64,000 bases of DNA, from the NCBI GenBank assembly GCA_964605795.1, contig CAZSDZ010000005.1:26477-90476 (forward strand). Reading direction: 5' to 3'. The notes below the pieces were generated by a model. It did no database searches. It had not been told where the DNA came from and saw only the letters and a program-made list of their open reading frames with translations. Below, one piece after another: positions 16,277 to 25,529 of this stretch. Numbering within the stretch: the stretch's first letter is position 1; each line of letters starts with the position of its first letter. This stretch comes from JAFGOM01 sp964605795. GTDB taxonomy: Archaea > Halobacteriota > Methanomicrobia > Methanomicrobiales > Methanospirillaceae. Made by a program: the position numbers and the translations under genes.

Positions 16277-18268
16277 TCACGAGAGAGACAGCCCAATGTC
16301 AGTATCGGTATTATCCCAGTCAGGATTCCAATCATTCTTCTCTTCATACTCTTCCCCATAATCCGGAGGAGTCTCCGCCAGCTGAATAATTGTATCTCCC
16401 GCTATCTCAATGAGATTCATATCAGAGTAGTCACCTTCTCCCAGGTAGTATTCTGCATACAGACCGGATGCATACTGCCCGTCAGGCAGGATCGCAAGGA
16501 CAATATCCGTCTCTTCGGTAACCGTTATCTCACCAACGGGGATCAGTTCCTCTTCTTCGTTTGAATCAGACAGGAACGAGGCATAGGTGATGAGAGTATC
16601 CCCGGGAGTCAGTAAAAGAGCTTTTTTTGCATACAACACCTCCCCATTGGGACGTATCGTGTATGGCAGGATGGAGAGAGACGTCTCTCCTGTTACGGGG
16701 CTGATGACCGAATGCAAAAGCCCCATCTCAGTCTTTCCGTTATGCACGAGATCGATATCAGAACTAAAGACAAGGGATCCATCCGGGTTCTCTTCGATAA
16801 AAAACATCTCAAGAAGTGCATAATCCCCATTGCCGTCAGAATTTTTAAGATAATACCATCTTCCATTCCAGTCAGGTAACCGATAGTACCCATCTTTGTC
16901 AGGATATGCAGGTTGTGATCCAAGGATGAGTATTCCATCTTCATAGAGGGCATAATAGTCAATAGAAACGTCAGCAGTATCGTATTCATCCACAAGAAGG
17001 TAGGAACCTCCTTCTTCCGGAATGAATTGCGGTTTTCCGATCTCTTCAGCATTTTTCCCGACAAATGAGGAGAAAAACTGGTCCCATCCTGTTGTCAGGG
17101 AGAGAACATGGATATTTTCGTTGTATGTATCACGGTCAAGAAAACGGGGTGAGGCGATAGCAATTCCGCCGATGGCATCAGAAGAGCCGATATGTCTCTC
17201 AGCAATAACAAACGATGGAAAAATACTCAAAAGATGCGATACCTGTTCCTGCACCTGGGGAACGGCTTCTTTGAGATTTGTAAGCAGATCGGCCAGATCA
17301 AGAGACGGTTCTGTCTGTTCACGCGGGATTGAACCAAAAGCCTTTGTCTTCTTGTAGGCAGAACTGATGGCAGCAGAGACGGAAGGATCTTTTGACAAGA
17401 GAGAAAGGGCAGATCCCAGATCTTCTAGAGAAGAGAGAAACGGACGGGTATTGTTCAAATCCAGAAGTGATAGGGTTTTAAACTCCTCTTCACCCCTGAT
17501 GAATGATTCCATGACAATCTCACCAAACCGGATCGGATCCGGATCCTCTGTCGTTGCAAGGTATGCAATAACAGGAGCATAATCCCATCCATCTCCTGGG
17601 ACGTTCTCCTCTGATGCAAGGAAATAACGGGTATACGGGGTAAAGCGGGTAGCTACTTCAATGGTTCCCATCAGGCATGCATCGAATCCGATGAGATCAT
17701 ACTCCTCATTCTCTTCCTCTAATGCCGCAATAATATCAGGAATGGTAAGCTGTTCTGCAAAATTCTCATCATAACCAAACCCGAGGTATGCATCACCGTG
17801 ATCCCAGAATACGAGGTAGGTATGTTCACGCGGGAGATCGTCAAGGTATGAAAGAAAACGGGAAAAGGATGTAATGTCCCCCATATTGGCGTTCCTGTCC
17901 CGGAAAAGGTAGGAGTTGTCGTTTCCGATGATGCCATCAGCAAGATCGGCCTTCAGATCCGCTCCGTCTGCAATCGTCATTCCACTCCATTCCGGAGTAT
18001 ATGCACCCCCGTATGCAACAATGAGATTAAGAATACGAGAATCTGTATTCCCGTATCCCTTCATCATCTCTCTGATATCATCGGTACCTGACCCGTCTTC
18101 GCTCTCAAGATCACTTCCAACCATGTAGATCCCAAGAAGGGTTTTATTACCCTCCTGATCTGCATACACCGGCATGCAGACATCCGAGCCAAGAACCAGT
18201 ACCAGCAAGAGGACAATGAGTACCCGGGATACCATATTCATACGGGATCGTGTGATGTACGGAAGCAT
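16277..18268 (-). CDS. Secreted clostripain-like (family C11) cysteine protease
   Basis: 663 residues. After a short positively charged start comes a signal peptide (RVLIVLLLVLVLGSDVCMPVYA, about 15-37). The C11 catalytic core follows: VGSDLESEDGSGTDDIREM, VAYGGAYTPEWSGM, the catalytic His157 in LVFWDHGDAYLGFG and catalytic Cys198 in LIGFDACLMGTIEVA. The usual His neighbourhood in C11 is NHGxG; here Asp precedes and Asp follows the Gly, so substrate pocket or maturation may differ. The C-terminal half (about 400-640) is a beta-rich accessory region ending in an acidic tail. Start could be Met10 or Met12. A paralogue lies at 45828-47966. Likely an extracellular or envelope peptidase with Arg/Lys preference by family analogy. 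Confidence 0.88.
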   Translation of the reverse strand: MLPYITRSRMNMVSRVLIVLLLVLVLGSDVCMPVYADQEGNKTLLGIYMVGSDLESEDGSGTDDIREMMKGYGNTDSRILNLIVAYGGAYTPEWSGMTIADGADLKADLADGIIGNDNSYLFRDRNANMGDITSFSRFLSYLDDLPREHTYLVFWDHGDAYLGFGYDENFAEQLTIPDIIAALEEENEEYDLIGFDACLMGTIEVATRFTPYTRYFLASEENVPGDGWDYAPVIAYLATTEDPDPIRFGEIVMESFIRGEEEFKTLSLLDLNNTRPFLSSLEDLGSALSLLSKDPSVSAAISSAYKKTKAFGSIPREQTEPSLDLADLLTNLKEAVPQVQEQVSHLLSIFPSFVIAERHIGSSDAIGGIAIASPRFLDRDTYNENIHVLSLTTGWDQFFSSFVGKNAEEIGKPQFIPEEGGSYLLVDEYDTADVSIDYYALYEDGILILGSQPAYPDKDGYYRLPDWNGRWYYLKNSDGNGDYALLEMFFIEENPDGSLVFSSDIDLVHNGKTEMGLLHSVISPVTGETSLSILPYTIRPNGEVLYAKKALLLTPGDTLITYASFLSDSNEEEELIPVGEITVTEETDIVLAILPDGQYASGLYAEYYLGEGDYSDMNLIEIAGDTIIQLAETPPDYGEEYEEKNDWNPDWDNTDTDIGLSLS

Positions 18269-18338
18269 AAAAGATGCAGGAAAATCCCATGAGAAAGCGG
18301 TCCACGATCTCTTCTCCTGCCGGTGGCATCATGAACCA

Positions 18339-19268
18339 TTACTGAAGAATTTCGGGATGCAGGGCAGCAACACCGGCACCCAGAAGCGGGGCGAGGCCTG
18401 CAAGAGGGCTTACTGCAAGGGCGGGCAGGGGAAGGTACCGGTCTGTCATCTCATAAATGAAAGGGAGAAGAAGATCCTGGTTATGCTGGATGACGGCACC
18501 ATCCAGCACGATGATTGCCGGATCGTATGCTACAATCACCTGGGATATTCCGGTTGCATTCAGAATTCCGAGTTCCCTGATAAAACCGGTTGCTCCGGGA
18601 TCGCTACACCGGGCTCTGGCAAAGATCTCTTCTGCGGTTACAGGCGGATCCGGGAGCAGGATATTATGATATCGGCACCAGGAAACAAAGAAAGCAGGAA
18701 TACCCCTGCCAGAGCAGTATCCTTCCCAGTGCCCGGTAAGTTTGCAGGAGCAGGGCTGCTGATACCGGGTATCAACTCTGAAATGTCCTATCTCTCCGGC
18801 ATTTCCGCCCCTTCCTGACAAAAGCCTCCCGTCAAGATAGATTCCACCGCCGATGCCGGTCGATATGGTGATATACACAACATGATTGCATCCCTGTGCA
18901 GCCCCGGCGTAAACCTCCCCGAGTACTCCGGCCTGGCAGTCGTTGAGAAGTTCAACCCGGGTATGAAATGCCTGCTCTAGAGGTTTGACCAGAGGGAGGT
19001 ATTCAAAAGGAAGATTGGGAGGTTTTATGAGAGCTCCCTCAATCCGTGAATAGGGACCTGCAGCAGATATGCCGATGCCGGGCAGGTTTTTTAACCTGTT
19101 CTTTATGCAGATATGATGAATCTCACGAATGATTGTATCAGTGACCGCTTCCGGGCCAGGGCCGGTCGGTGTTTTTAATCGATGAACATCTCCTATGATG
19201 CGGTAAGATTCAACCAGCGCAACTCTCAGGTTTGTTCCTCCGATGTCGACGGCGATGACGGGGTGCAT
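18339..19268 (-). CDS. ROK-family sugar kinase (glucokinase-like)
   Basis: 309 residues. The phosphate-binding motif VIAVDIGGTNLRVALVES opens the protein, followed by the ROK signature region ISTGIGGGIYLDGRLLSGRGGNAGEIGH with the catalytic loop, and the zinc-type motif CSCKLTGHWEGYCSGRGI, in which the usual C-x-C-G-x-x-G-C pattern is altered to C-x-C...H...C. Likely phosphorylates glucose or a related hexose with ATP, feeding the phosphoglucose isomerase at 40145 and glycogen metabolism; the exact sugar is not decided by sequence. I start at ATG 19268 (MHPVIAVDIGGTN); an ATG 129 bases upstream would overlap the glycosyltransferase gene and has no family support. Confidence 0.85.
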   Translation of the reverse strand: MHPVIAVDIGGTNLRVALVESYRIIGDVHRLKTPTGPGPEAVTDTIIREIHHICIKNRLKNLPGIGISAAGPYSRIEGALIKPPNLPFEYLPLVKPLEQAFHTRVELLNDCQAGVLGEVYAGAAQGCNHVVYITISTGIGGGIYLDGRLLSGRGGNAGEIGHFRVDTRYQQPCSCKLTGHWEGYCSGRGIPAFFVSWCRYHNILLPDPPVTAEEIFARARCSDPGATGFIRELGILNATGISQVIVAYDPAIIVLDGAVIQHNQDLLLPFIYEMTDRYLPLPALAVSPLAGLAPLLGAGVAALHPEILQ

Positions 19269-19302
19269 AATTGTATCTGTTTTTGCAATAATGGATTTAT
19301 AT

Positions 19303-20439
19303 TTATATCTCGTTGGTGTTGGCTTCTTCAGATCTGGATAATGTTTTGAGTATGTTTTCCCAGACTTTTTCGACCGAATGTGATGTGACATCTTCAACCG
19401 ATTTCAAAGCATTTTTTGAGTATAATTCAAGAATATCAGGGTGTTTTAATAATTTAATAATAACTTTTGCAAAGGCTTTATAATCCAGATAATCTGGTAT
19501 GATAAACCCGTTATAAGAGTCTTTTACAATATCACAGATGTCTCCGCAATTTGATGATACAACAGGTAAACCACACTTGAGAGATTCTATTGCGGTATAG
19601 GGAAAACCTTCTCTTTCAGATGCGATGACAGATATCTTACTTCTATTATACCATTCCCATATTTTTGATTGATAACCAGCAAAATGGATTTGATCTGTTA
19701 GATCAAGGGATTGAGCCAAACCTTCGAGGTTTTCTCTCTCATTACCGGTACCCACAATTACAAACCGAATTGAAGGAATAACTTTTTTTATTTCTCCTGT
19801 TGCCAGAATAATTGTTTCAATATTTTTTTCTGGAGACAACCTTCCTAAAAATATTACATCATAATCTTTTTCAATTGAATATTGTTTAAATTGTTCACTG
19901 ATAATATGAGGCATGATAAAAATTTTCTTGATATCTATTCCGTTCGTTACAAGATAGTCTTTTGTGTAACTACCCGTTACTGTAATAATATCAAAATTAT
20001 CTAAAAGGGATAAAACAAACATATTTGTAATACTGGACTTCCGCAAAGGACGACAATAGGGAAACTCCCCCAATTTCAGAGACCCAAATAATCTCTGTGT
20101 TTCAATCGGTCCTGCGATTAAGGATACTCCCACCTTTCGTCTTGTTAACTTACCTGTTATGAGAGCCAGATAACCATGTGGAAAGAGAAGATATGAATGG
20201 ATCAAGGAGGGCTTTTCAATCAATGAATAGTAGATTAATTGTATTAGTTTTATGGGAACTCGGACAATTGGGGCATTAATTCCATATTTAACAGGATTAA
20301 TATAACATACTTTATCTATACCATGACCCGGAGTATCACGAACTAGAACAATCTTCTCGATATTTTTAAGTTTGGTTAGTGGATATAAGATATTCCATAT
20401 ACTTTGATCTCCAAGTTTCATTGTCATTAAAATTTTCAT
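19303..20439 (-). CDS. Glycosyltransferase, GT4-like (group 1)
   Basis: 378 residues with two Rossmann halves. The C-terminal half shows the GT-B donor-binding layout: VIFLGRLSPEKNIETII, FVIVGTGNERENLEGLAQ, IHFAGYQSKIWEWYNRSKISVIASEREGFPYTAIESLKCGLPVVSSNCGDICDIV, which includes the E-x7-E motif (EGFPYTAIE). It most likely moves a sugar from a nucleotide donor onto a glycan or lipid acceptor at the cytoplasmic side. The DNA is clearly more AT-rich than flanking genes and codon use favours A/T-ending codons, suggesting acquisition by transfer. It lies downstream of the capK-like gene on the same strand. Start ATG at 20437-20439 is the first in frame. Confidence 0.85.
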   Translation of the reverse strand: MKILMTMKLGDQSIWNILYPLTKLKNIEKIVLVRDTPGHGIDKVCYINPVKYGINAPIVRVPIKLIQLIYYSLIEKPSLIHSYLLFPHGYLALITGKLTRRKVGVSLIAGPIETQRLFGSLKLGEFPYCRPLRKSSITNMFVLSLLDNFDIITVTGSYTKDYLVTNGIDIKKIFIMPHIISEQFKQYSIEKDYDVIFLGRLSPEKNIETIILATGEIKKVIPSIRFVIVGTGNERENLEGLAQSLDLTDQIHFAGYQSKIWEWYNRSKISVIASEREGFPYTAIESLKCGLPVVSSNCGDICDIVKDSYNGFIIPDYLDYKAFAKVIIKLLKHPDILELYSKNALKSVEDVTSHSVEKVWENILKTLSRSEEANTNEI

Positions 20440-20483
20440 ATGCTACCCTCGTGATATTCAAATAATTGTGAACATTTTAATGC

Positions 20484-20604
20484 GGCTGTTGCACAAATGG
20501 TTTCCATCAGTACTATCAAACCAATTCACGCTGTGATAAATTTATTAAAACTGATAATTTTGCTTATTATATCACTAAATTGTATTCATGCAACAGACTC
20601 TAAT
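20484..20604. repeat. Small AT-rich element with IS-like inverted tips
   Basis: About 120 non-coding bases that begin GGCTGTTGCACAAAT and end (read from the other strand) GAGTCTGTTGCATGAAT, sharing CTGTTGCA and the AAT two bases later. The CTGTTGCA core is also in the terminal repeat of the insertion sequence at 59207. It may be a decayed miniature element or an insertion-sequence remnant; the ends are short, so chance is possible. Confidence 0.35.
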
Positions 20605-20610
20605 AGGTCA

Positions 20611-21948
20611 TTATTTCGATATAGTTTCATTCACAATGAATTTATACTTCCCCGCCCCTGTTCTCCCGATCTTATCAACAAACTCAAACTGAACCTTCCA
20701 AGTGGCACTTTTTGACTGGATCAACTTCTCTATTGTTACAAGTTGTCCCTCATCAAAATCGTCATCAATAACTAATTTGATTTGAATCTCCTTGACACTT
20801 CTTTGCACAACCTGATATTCTTTGATCCCCTGGCAGTATTTCCAGAAAATGTATAAAAAAAACCATCCATGAATGTTCTTCCCTTCCGGGGTGACAAGGA
20901 CATCAACGGTCCGGCCGACTACTTCATCCAGGAGTGAATAGCTCCGTCCACAATTGCATTTTTCATCTGTGATAGAAACATCATCCCCAGTTTCGTACCT
21001 TATAAACGGCATTGAATAATTATGGAGGCTTGTTGCGAGTATCTGCCCCTCCCCTTCATCCACCTGACAACCATTCGAATCAACAACCTCCGTGACGCTC
21101 CGCTCGGTATCGATGTGCAGACCAGAATGCTCAGAACACTCATAGGCACTGACCCCACCATCATTTAACCCGTACCCGTCATAGACATCACATGCAAACA
21201 CCCGGCTTATTGTGTCCCGCATGTAGGGAAAGAGTTTTTCCGCAGTGGTGAACACCGCTGTGGGACGGTGTATGTTTATGTCGTTCTCTTCAAGCCACTT
21301 GGCATAGAAATATATAGATGAAGCATATCCACGAATAAATTTAGGTTGGAATTTGTTTATAACCTCTGCATAATGTTGCATCTCAACTTGACCCATATCA
21401 AATGAAGAGAGATTTTTGAGGTTTCTTACAATCTCATGGATCTTTGTATGCAATCGGGATTTTGATCCGACATCCAATGAGGAACCGGCTAGAGTAACCA
21501 TCTTATCGCCAAGAGCAAACCCACCATATCCCCATCCCCTATACAGAAGAGCACGGCTTAAAAAACGATCCTCTTTTAGTAATCGATATTGAAGGGGGGT
21601 ACCGGTTGAGCCTCCAGTTGCAAGTGTATAATACTTCATTGATGAGATATTCACAGGCTTGAATTCTTCCCAATGCTGCTTGATGGTTTCTTTTTTCAGG
21701 AGGGGTAATTTCTGGAGATCCTCAATAGTACATATATCCCCAGGTGTAAGTTTCAGCTCTTTGAAGAGTATGTGATAATAGGGAACGCTATTATAAGCAA
21801 ATGATATCAAAAATCTTAGCTTTTTCTCTTGCTCTTCTTTCAACTCACAAAACGGTCGCCATTGGCTCCTTACCAGATGCTTGTATGTTTGATAGAATGA
21901 CGGTTCAACAAGATTGTGTCCTATAATAAATAAATGTTTTTTGAACAT
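20611..21948 (-). CDS. CapK/PaaK-like adenylate-forming enzyme
   Basis: 445 residues of the phenylacetate-CoA ligase-like branch found in polysaccharide clusters (CapK). Seen: the family opening (LVRSQWRPFCELKEEQEKKLRFLISFAYNSVPYY), the ATP-binding loop YTLATGGSTGTPLQYRL, GYGLNDGG, the RYETGDDVSI motif and a small C-terminal domain with a late Lys (GAGKYKFIV). Cys residues KCNCGRSY may bind metal. Probably activates an acyl group and attaches it to a surface glycan or its carrier; the true substrate is unknown. AT-rich like the glycosyltransferase downstream. The ATG at 21946-21948 directly follows the stop of a doubtful 72-codon frame (21949-22167). Confidence 0.8.
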   Translation of the reverse strand: MFKKHLFIIGHNLVEPSFYQTYKHLVRSQWRPFCELKEEQEKKLRFLISFAYNSVPYYHILFKELKLTPGDICTIEDLQKLPLLKKETIKQHWEEFKPVNISSMKYYTLATGGSTGTPLQYRLLKEDRFLSRALLYRGWGYGGFALGDKMVTLAGSSLDVGSKSRLHTKIHEIVRNLKNLSSFDMGQVEMQHYAEVINKFQPKFIRGYASSIYFYAKWLEENDINIHRPTAVFTTAEKLFPYMRDTISRVFACDVYDGYGLNDGGVSAYECSEHSGLHIDTERSVTEVVDSNGCQVDEGEGQILATSLHNYSMPFIRYETGDDVSITDEKCNCGRSYSLLDEVVGRTVDVLVTPEGKNIHGWFFLYIFWKYCQGIKEYQVVQRSVKEIQIKLVIDDDFDEGQLVTIEKLIQSKSATWKVQFEFVDKIGRTGAGKYKFIVNETISK

Positions 21949-22430
21949 TCAGGTCGTCTCTCTTAACCCTATTAAAAAATTTCTTGATTCCTCATATGCC
22001 TTAACAATAGCAAGTAGCGATGAGTCAACCGCTCTGACCATTACAATAAGAGAGCATATGTACGAGCTTAATACCTTTACACCTACTGCATCTTCTGCTC
22101 TTGTATACGAAGGTTCGCATGCCTGCAGATGGCGATTATTGCAGTCGATTGCACGATGCTTCTGCATTACTAAGAGGCTTTTGCATAAGTAAAATCATGA
22201 AATAATAACATAACTGAAAAACTCAATCTACTTATTTCCCTCGAAGATGATGGAAATAGGGGGAACATCAGGTCTGTGATTTAAGAAATATCTTTTTACT
22301 AATTCCTACATCTGATATATTCTTCCACGTATTATTAAAAATATTTATTTCGAATTCCCAAATATTATGCCTTTTTATATATCTATGGCATATGATAAGG
22401 TAATACGTATTCATGCAATTGTTTTGGCAA
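21949..22430. other. AT-rich intergenic region upstream of the capK-like gene
   Basis: Contains a doubtful minus-strand frame of 72 codons (21949-22167, starting MQKHRAIDC) whose stop abuts the capK-like ATG; I recognise no family and regard it as unproven. On the minus strand GATATATAAAAAGG (about 22370-22383) is a good TATA candidate for the capK-glycosyltransferase transcript. An inverted-tip element (22176-22419) fills the rest. Confidence 0.4.
22176..22419. repeat. Second small non-coding element with IS-like inverted tips
   Basis: Begins GAGGCTTTTGCATAAGT and, read from the other strand, its far end is CAATTGCATGAATACG, sharing TTGCAT.A.TA. Its right end carries GTATTCATGCAA (22407-22418), identical over 12 bases to the right end of the element at 20484-20604 (20582-20593). 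About 244 bases, AT-rich, no gene. Together the two elements bracket the capK-like gene. Confidence 0.35.
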
Positions 22431-22835
22431 TTACAGGCAAATTAGGGTAAGATGATATGTCTCATCCTCACCCGTCTCTTCCCAGGGACGCTGGTATATG
22501 CCATCAAACTCATAGGTTCCCGGTGCAGTAGCAGAAAGGGTCCATTTCTGGAATCCTCCCTCACCAACCATCCCGGGAACGTTATCTGAAATAAACTCCT
22601 GGTCCGTGATAACGAGATTACCGGTGGTTTTTACTGTCCATTCATACCCGGTTGTCGGGTTGGATGCCAATGATATCGTAACAATATCATTCATCCCGAC
22701 CGTGTCGGTATCTCCGTTATCCTCCATGGTAAATGCATGTACTGGTCTTTGCTCGATACATCCTGCGAGAAAGAGGGCAACAAAGACGAGAAATAACAGG
22801 ATGAAATATCTCTGAAGAAATCGCTTCGTATTCAT
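22431..22835 (-). CDS. Chagasin-type cysteine protease inhibitor (family I42), lipoprotein
   Basis: 134 residues. A hydrophobic N-terminus ends in a lipobox-like LAGC (about 22-26), so the mature protein is probably lipid-anchored outside the cell. The inhibitor fold is marked by the three chagasin loops: NPTTGYEW (loop with TTGY), the Gly-rich MVGEGGFQKW and the RPWEE loop near the C-terminus. Family members block papain-type (C1) proteases; a secreted C1 protease lies 3.6 kb away (26440) and two C11 proteases are in the same window. It is divergent from the Kef gene. Identity is confident from the loops; the natural target is inference. Confidence 0.9.
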   Translation of the reverse strand: MNTKRFLQRYFILLFLVFVALFLAGCIEQRPVHAFTMEDNGDTDTVGMNDIVTISLASNPTTGYEWTVKTTGNLVITDQEFISDNVPGMVGEGGFQKWTLSATAPGTYEFDGIYQRPWEETGEDETYHLTLICL

Positions 22836-22919
22836 AGGAGAAGATCGGAACTATCGGTATTAAAGGTATGGTTGGTTCCAAATGAATAAACCCAATGATA
22901 ACCTTGAATGTAAACAGAA

Positions 22920-24911
22920 ATGGATCTCTCCTTTGATATCAGTGCGCTTTCCGATCTGTTGATTATCTTTCTTTTGGCAATCGGAGTACTCATCGTCACG
23001 TACCGGTTCAAAATACCATCAGTTGTCGGTTTTTTACTCACCGGAATCATCCTCGGACCGGGCGGTTTCTCTATAATCACCGATACAACCTCAATCGCTT
23101 TCTTTGCCGAGATAGGAGTTATATTTCTGCTCTTTACGATAGGACTGGAGTTTTCATTTGAACATCTCTTAAAAAGCAGAAAGATCGTTTTATTCGGCGG
23201 TGCACTCCAGGTTTTTCTGACCATCGCTTTCGTCTCTATTCCTGCGATTCAATTAGGTATAGATTACCGTACTGCCATCTTTGTCGGCATGCTCATCTCC
23301 CTCTCAAGTACTGCCATCGTGATGCGCCTCTTGCAGGAACGGGGTGAGATAGACAGTCCCCACGGACGTTCCTGTCTTGGAATCCTGATATTCCAGGATT
23401 TAATAATCATTCCGATGATGCTTGTTATCCCTGTCCTGGCCGGTAAAGAAGGGGGTGAAACACCTTCACTGCTCTTTATGCTTGCCGGGGGCTGTTTTAT
23501 CATTCTTCTTGTCTATGTTCTGAGCCGGTACCTCGTCCCGGCCCTGCTTACGTATGCAGCTAGTTTCAAGAGCAGGGAGATGTTTATCTTTACCGTTGTC
23601 GGTACCTGTCTGGCAATCACCTACCTGACCGATGCGATAGGTCTCTCACTGGCTCTTGGAGCTTTCCTTGCCGGCCTGATTATCTCAGAATCAGAGTACA
23701 GTACCCATGCGATGTATAACGTCCTGCCTTTCCGGGATATATTCACCAGCTTTTTCTTTATCTCAATCGGAATGCTCTTCTCAACCGGGTTTCTTTTCAC
23801 GCATCCAAGTGAGATAATCCTTCTTTCTATCGGCGTTATCGGAGTTAAGATTGCAACCGGTATCTTTTCTACCATCCTCATTGGTCTTTCACCGCGTGCA
23901 TCCGTAATAACCGGGTTCTCACTTGCACAGGTGGGTGAGTTCTCCTTCATCCTTGCAACAACCGGATTTTCTGCAGGACTTATTATCGGGGACGAGTACC
24001 TGACCATAATGACGGTCGCCATCTGTACCATGGCACTGACACCGGTTCTTATGTCTCTCTCTACCCGGTTCGCACCGGTTATTGCCCCAAAACTCTCTTT
24101 TTTTGTCAGGGCAAATAAAAATCTTGATTTTTCCACCTGTGATGAGACAAACCTCTGTGACCATATCATCATCGCCGGTTTTGGTCTGTGCGGAAAACAC
24201 ATTGCACGAACCGCTAAAATCGCCAGGATTCCATACATCATTCTTGAGACAAACCCGGACACGGTCAGGAGGGAGAAGGATCATGACCAGCCGATTCTGT
24301 TTGGGGATGCAGGGCAGGCTGATATCCTTAAAAAAGCAGGAATAGACTGTGCACGGGTCCTTGTTATTGTGATTAACGATCCCTATGCCATCCAGCAGAT
24401 TGTCAAGGTTGCCCGATCAATTTCAGAAGGACTCTTTATTATCGTCAGGACTAACTATACCGGAGAGGTCACCACCCTGCTTGATTTAGGGGCAAATGAG
24501 GTCATTTCACAGGAATTTGAGACATCTGTCGAGATATTCTCCCGGATTTTGCAGAAGTACCTGGTTCCGGAAGAAGATATCATTGAGATGGTAGATGATA
24601 TCCGTGCAGACGGGTACCAGATGCTGCGATCCTTAAAAACCCCAGATATCACCTTTGATGACCTGCGCCGCCATATACCAGATGTAACGATTGAAAGTAT
24701 TAAAATAAAGGGAGGATCGTACGGTATCGGAAAGACCCTTGCTGAGTTAAATATCCGTTCCCGTTTCGGAGTGACCGTTGTTGCGGCAAAGAAAAAAGGT
24801 GCAACCATCGTCAACCCAGGAGGGGAATATATCATCGATGCAGATGATATTCTGGTACTGATCGGGTATCCCGAACAGATAGGACAGGCCTTTTTGTCAG
24901 ATGAGACCTGA
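22920..24911 (+). CDS. Kef-type K+/H+ (cation/proton) antiporter with TrkA-N and TrkA-C domains
   Basis: 663 residues in three parts. Residues about 5-390: twelve or so membrane helices of the CPA2 family, with FKIPSVVGFLLTGIILGPGG, FLLFTIGLEFSFEHLL, GILIFQDLIIIPM and LALGAFLAGLIISESEYS. Residues about 415-530: a TrkA-N nucleotide-binding domain (HIIIAGFGLCGKHIARTAK, with GxGxxG). Residues about 575-660: a TrkA-C domain. It should exchange K+ or Na+ for H+ across the membrane, gated by NAD(H) or another ligand bound to the soluble part. It shares an 84-base divergent promoter region with the chagasin gene. Start is the first ATG; no alternative fits better. Confidence 0.93.
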   Translation: MDLSFDISALSDLLIIFLLAIGVLIVTYRFKIPSVVGFLLTGIILGPGGFSIITDTTSIAFFAEIGVIFLLFTIGLEFSFEHLLKSRKIVLFGGALQVFLTIAFVSIPAIQLGIDYRTAIFVGMLISLSSTAIVMRLLQERGEIDSPHGRSCLGILIFQDLIIIPMMLVIPVLAGKEGGETPSLLFMLAGGCFIILLVYVLSRYLVPALLTYAASFKSREMFIFTVVGTCLAITYLTDAIGLSLALGAFLAGLIISESEYSTHAMYNVLPFRDIFTSFFFISIGMLFSTGFLFTHPSEIILLSIGVIGVKIATGIFSTILIGLSPRASVITGFSLAQVGEFSFILATTGFSAGLIIGDEYLTIMTVAICTMALTPVLMSLSTRFAPVIAPKLSFFVRANKNLDFSTCDETNLCDHIIIAGFGLCGKHIARTAKIARIPYIILETNPDTVRREKDHDQPILFGDAGQADILKKAGIDCARVLVIVINDPYAIQQIVKVARSISEGLFIIVRTNYTGEVTTLLDLGANEVISQEFETSVEIFSRILQKYLVPEEDIIEMVDDIRADGYQMLRSLKTPDITFDDLRRHIPDVTIESIKIKGGSYGIGKTLAELNIRSRFGVTVVAAKKKGATIVNPGGEYIIDADDILVLIGYPEQIGQAFLSDET

Positions 24912-24941
24912 TTCTGGTTGAAAAAAAAGGAGAGGAAAGAA

Positions 24942-25490
24942 ATGAGTGGCCAGACCGGGCTGATATGGCGTATGAACCGTTTACAGAGCAGATTTTTATC
25001 CTCTCCCCTGCTTCATTCCCTCCTGTTATCTCTCCTATGTCTCTGTTTCCTCGCTTCTTTGGCATCTGCAGCCGATGATGCCTACACCGAAATGGCAGAA
25101 GATTTGCTCGCCCTTATCGAAGAAGCAGGCTTGAAAGATGGTGTCTCTTCCGAGATTGTAGCACTTGTCAGGGATGATGTCAGGGCAGCACTCTACAGAG
25201 AGGCAGGAGCTAAAACGGCTGATTCATTTCTCTTACTCCTCACAAGGGCTGCAGAGAATCAGATTGCAATTCTTAAGGGATACCGTTTTTCCGGATCAAA
25301 CCAGGAGGAGCTCCTCTCTTCAGGAATGCTTATGCGTATCATATCAGGAGAAGGTATAGAGGACCTGACCGGCTGGTACTCAGATAATTCCCAGACAAAT
25401 CTTTTTGGGGAGGAGAGAAAAACAATTCTTTCTGATATTACTGCACTCTATAACCTGCTCAATCAACCGGTTCCGTTCATCCCTTTTTAG
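24942..25490 (+). CDS. Secreted helical protein of unknown function
   Basis: 182 residues starting at ATG 24942, chosen over an upstream in-frame start at 24918 because a GGAGAGG ribosome-binding site lies just before it. A long N-terminus leads to a signal sequence (LLHSLLLSLLCLCFLASLASAA, about 25-45), then an all-helical, acidic mature part with no cysteine (MAEDLLALIEEAGLKDGV, DVRAALYREAGAK). No family recognised. It follows the Kef gene by 30 bases and may share its transcript. It is convergent with the next gene. Confidence 0.65.
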   Translation: MSGQTGLIWRMNRLQSRFLSSPLLHSLLLSLLCLCFLASLASAADDAYTEMAEDLLALIEEAGLKDGVSSEIVALVRDDVRAALYREAGAKTADSFLLLLTRAAENQIAILKGYRFSGSNQEELLSSGMLMRIISGEGIEDLTGWYSDNSQTNLFGEERKTILSDITALYNLLNQPVPFIPF

Positions 25491-25529
25491 GAATAATACA
25501 CAATCCCTTTCCTTTTCCATAATTGCGGA

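Noticed and set aside
20497..20715. 72-codon plus-strand frame
   Set aside because: Overlaps the end of the capK-like gene and the inverted-tip element; no motif.
23621..24262. 213-codon minus-strand frame inside the Kef gene
   Set aside because: Antisense shadow of a well-supported gene; many such frames arise from codon bias on the opposite strand.
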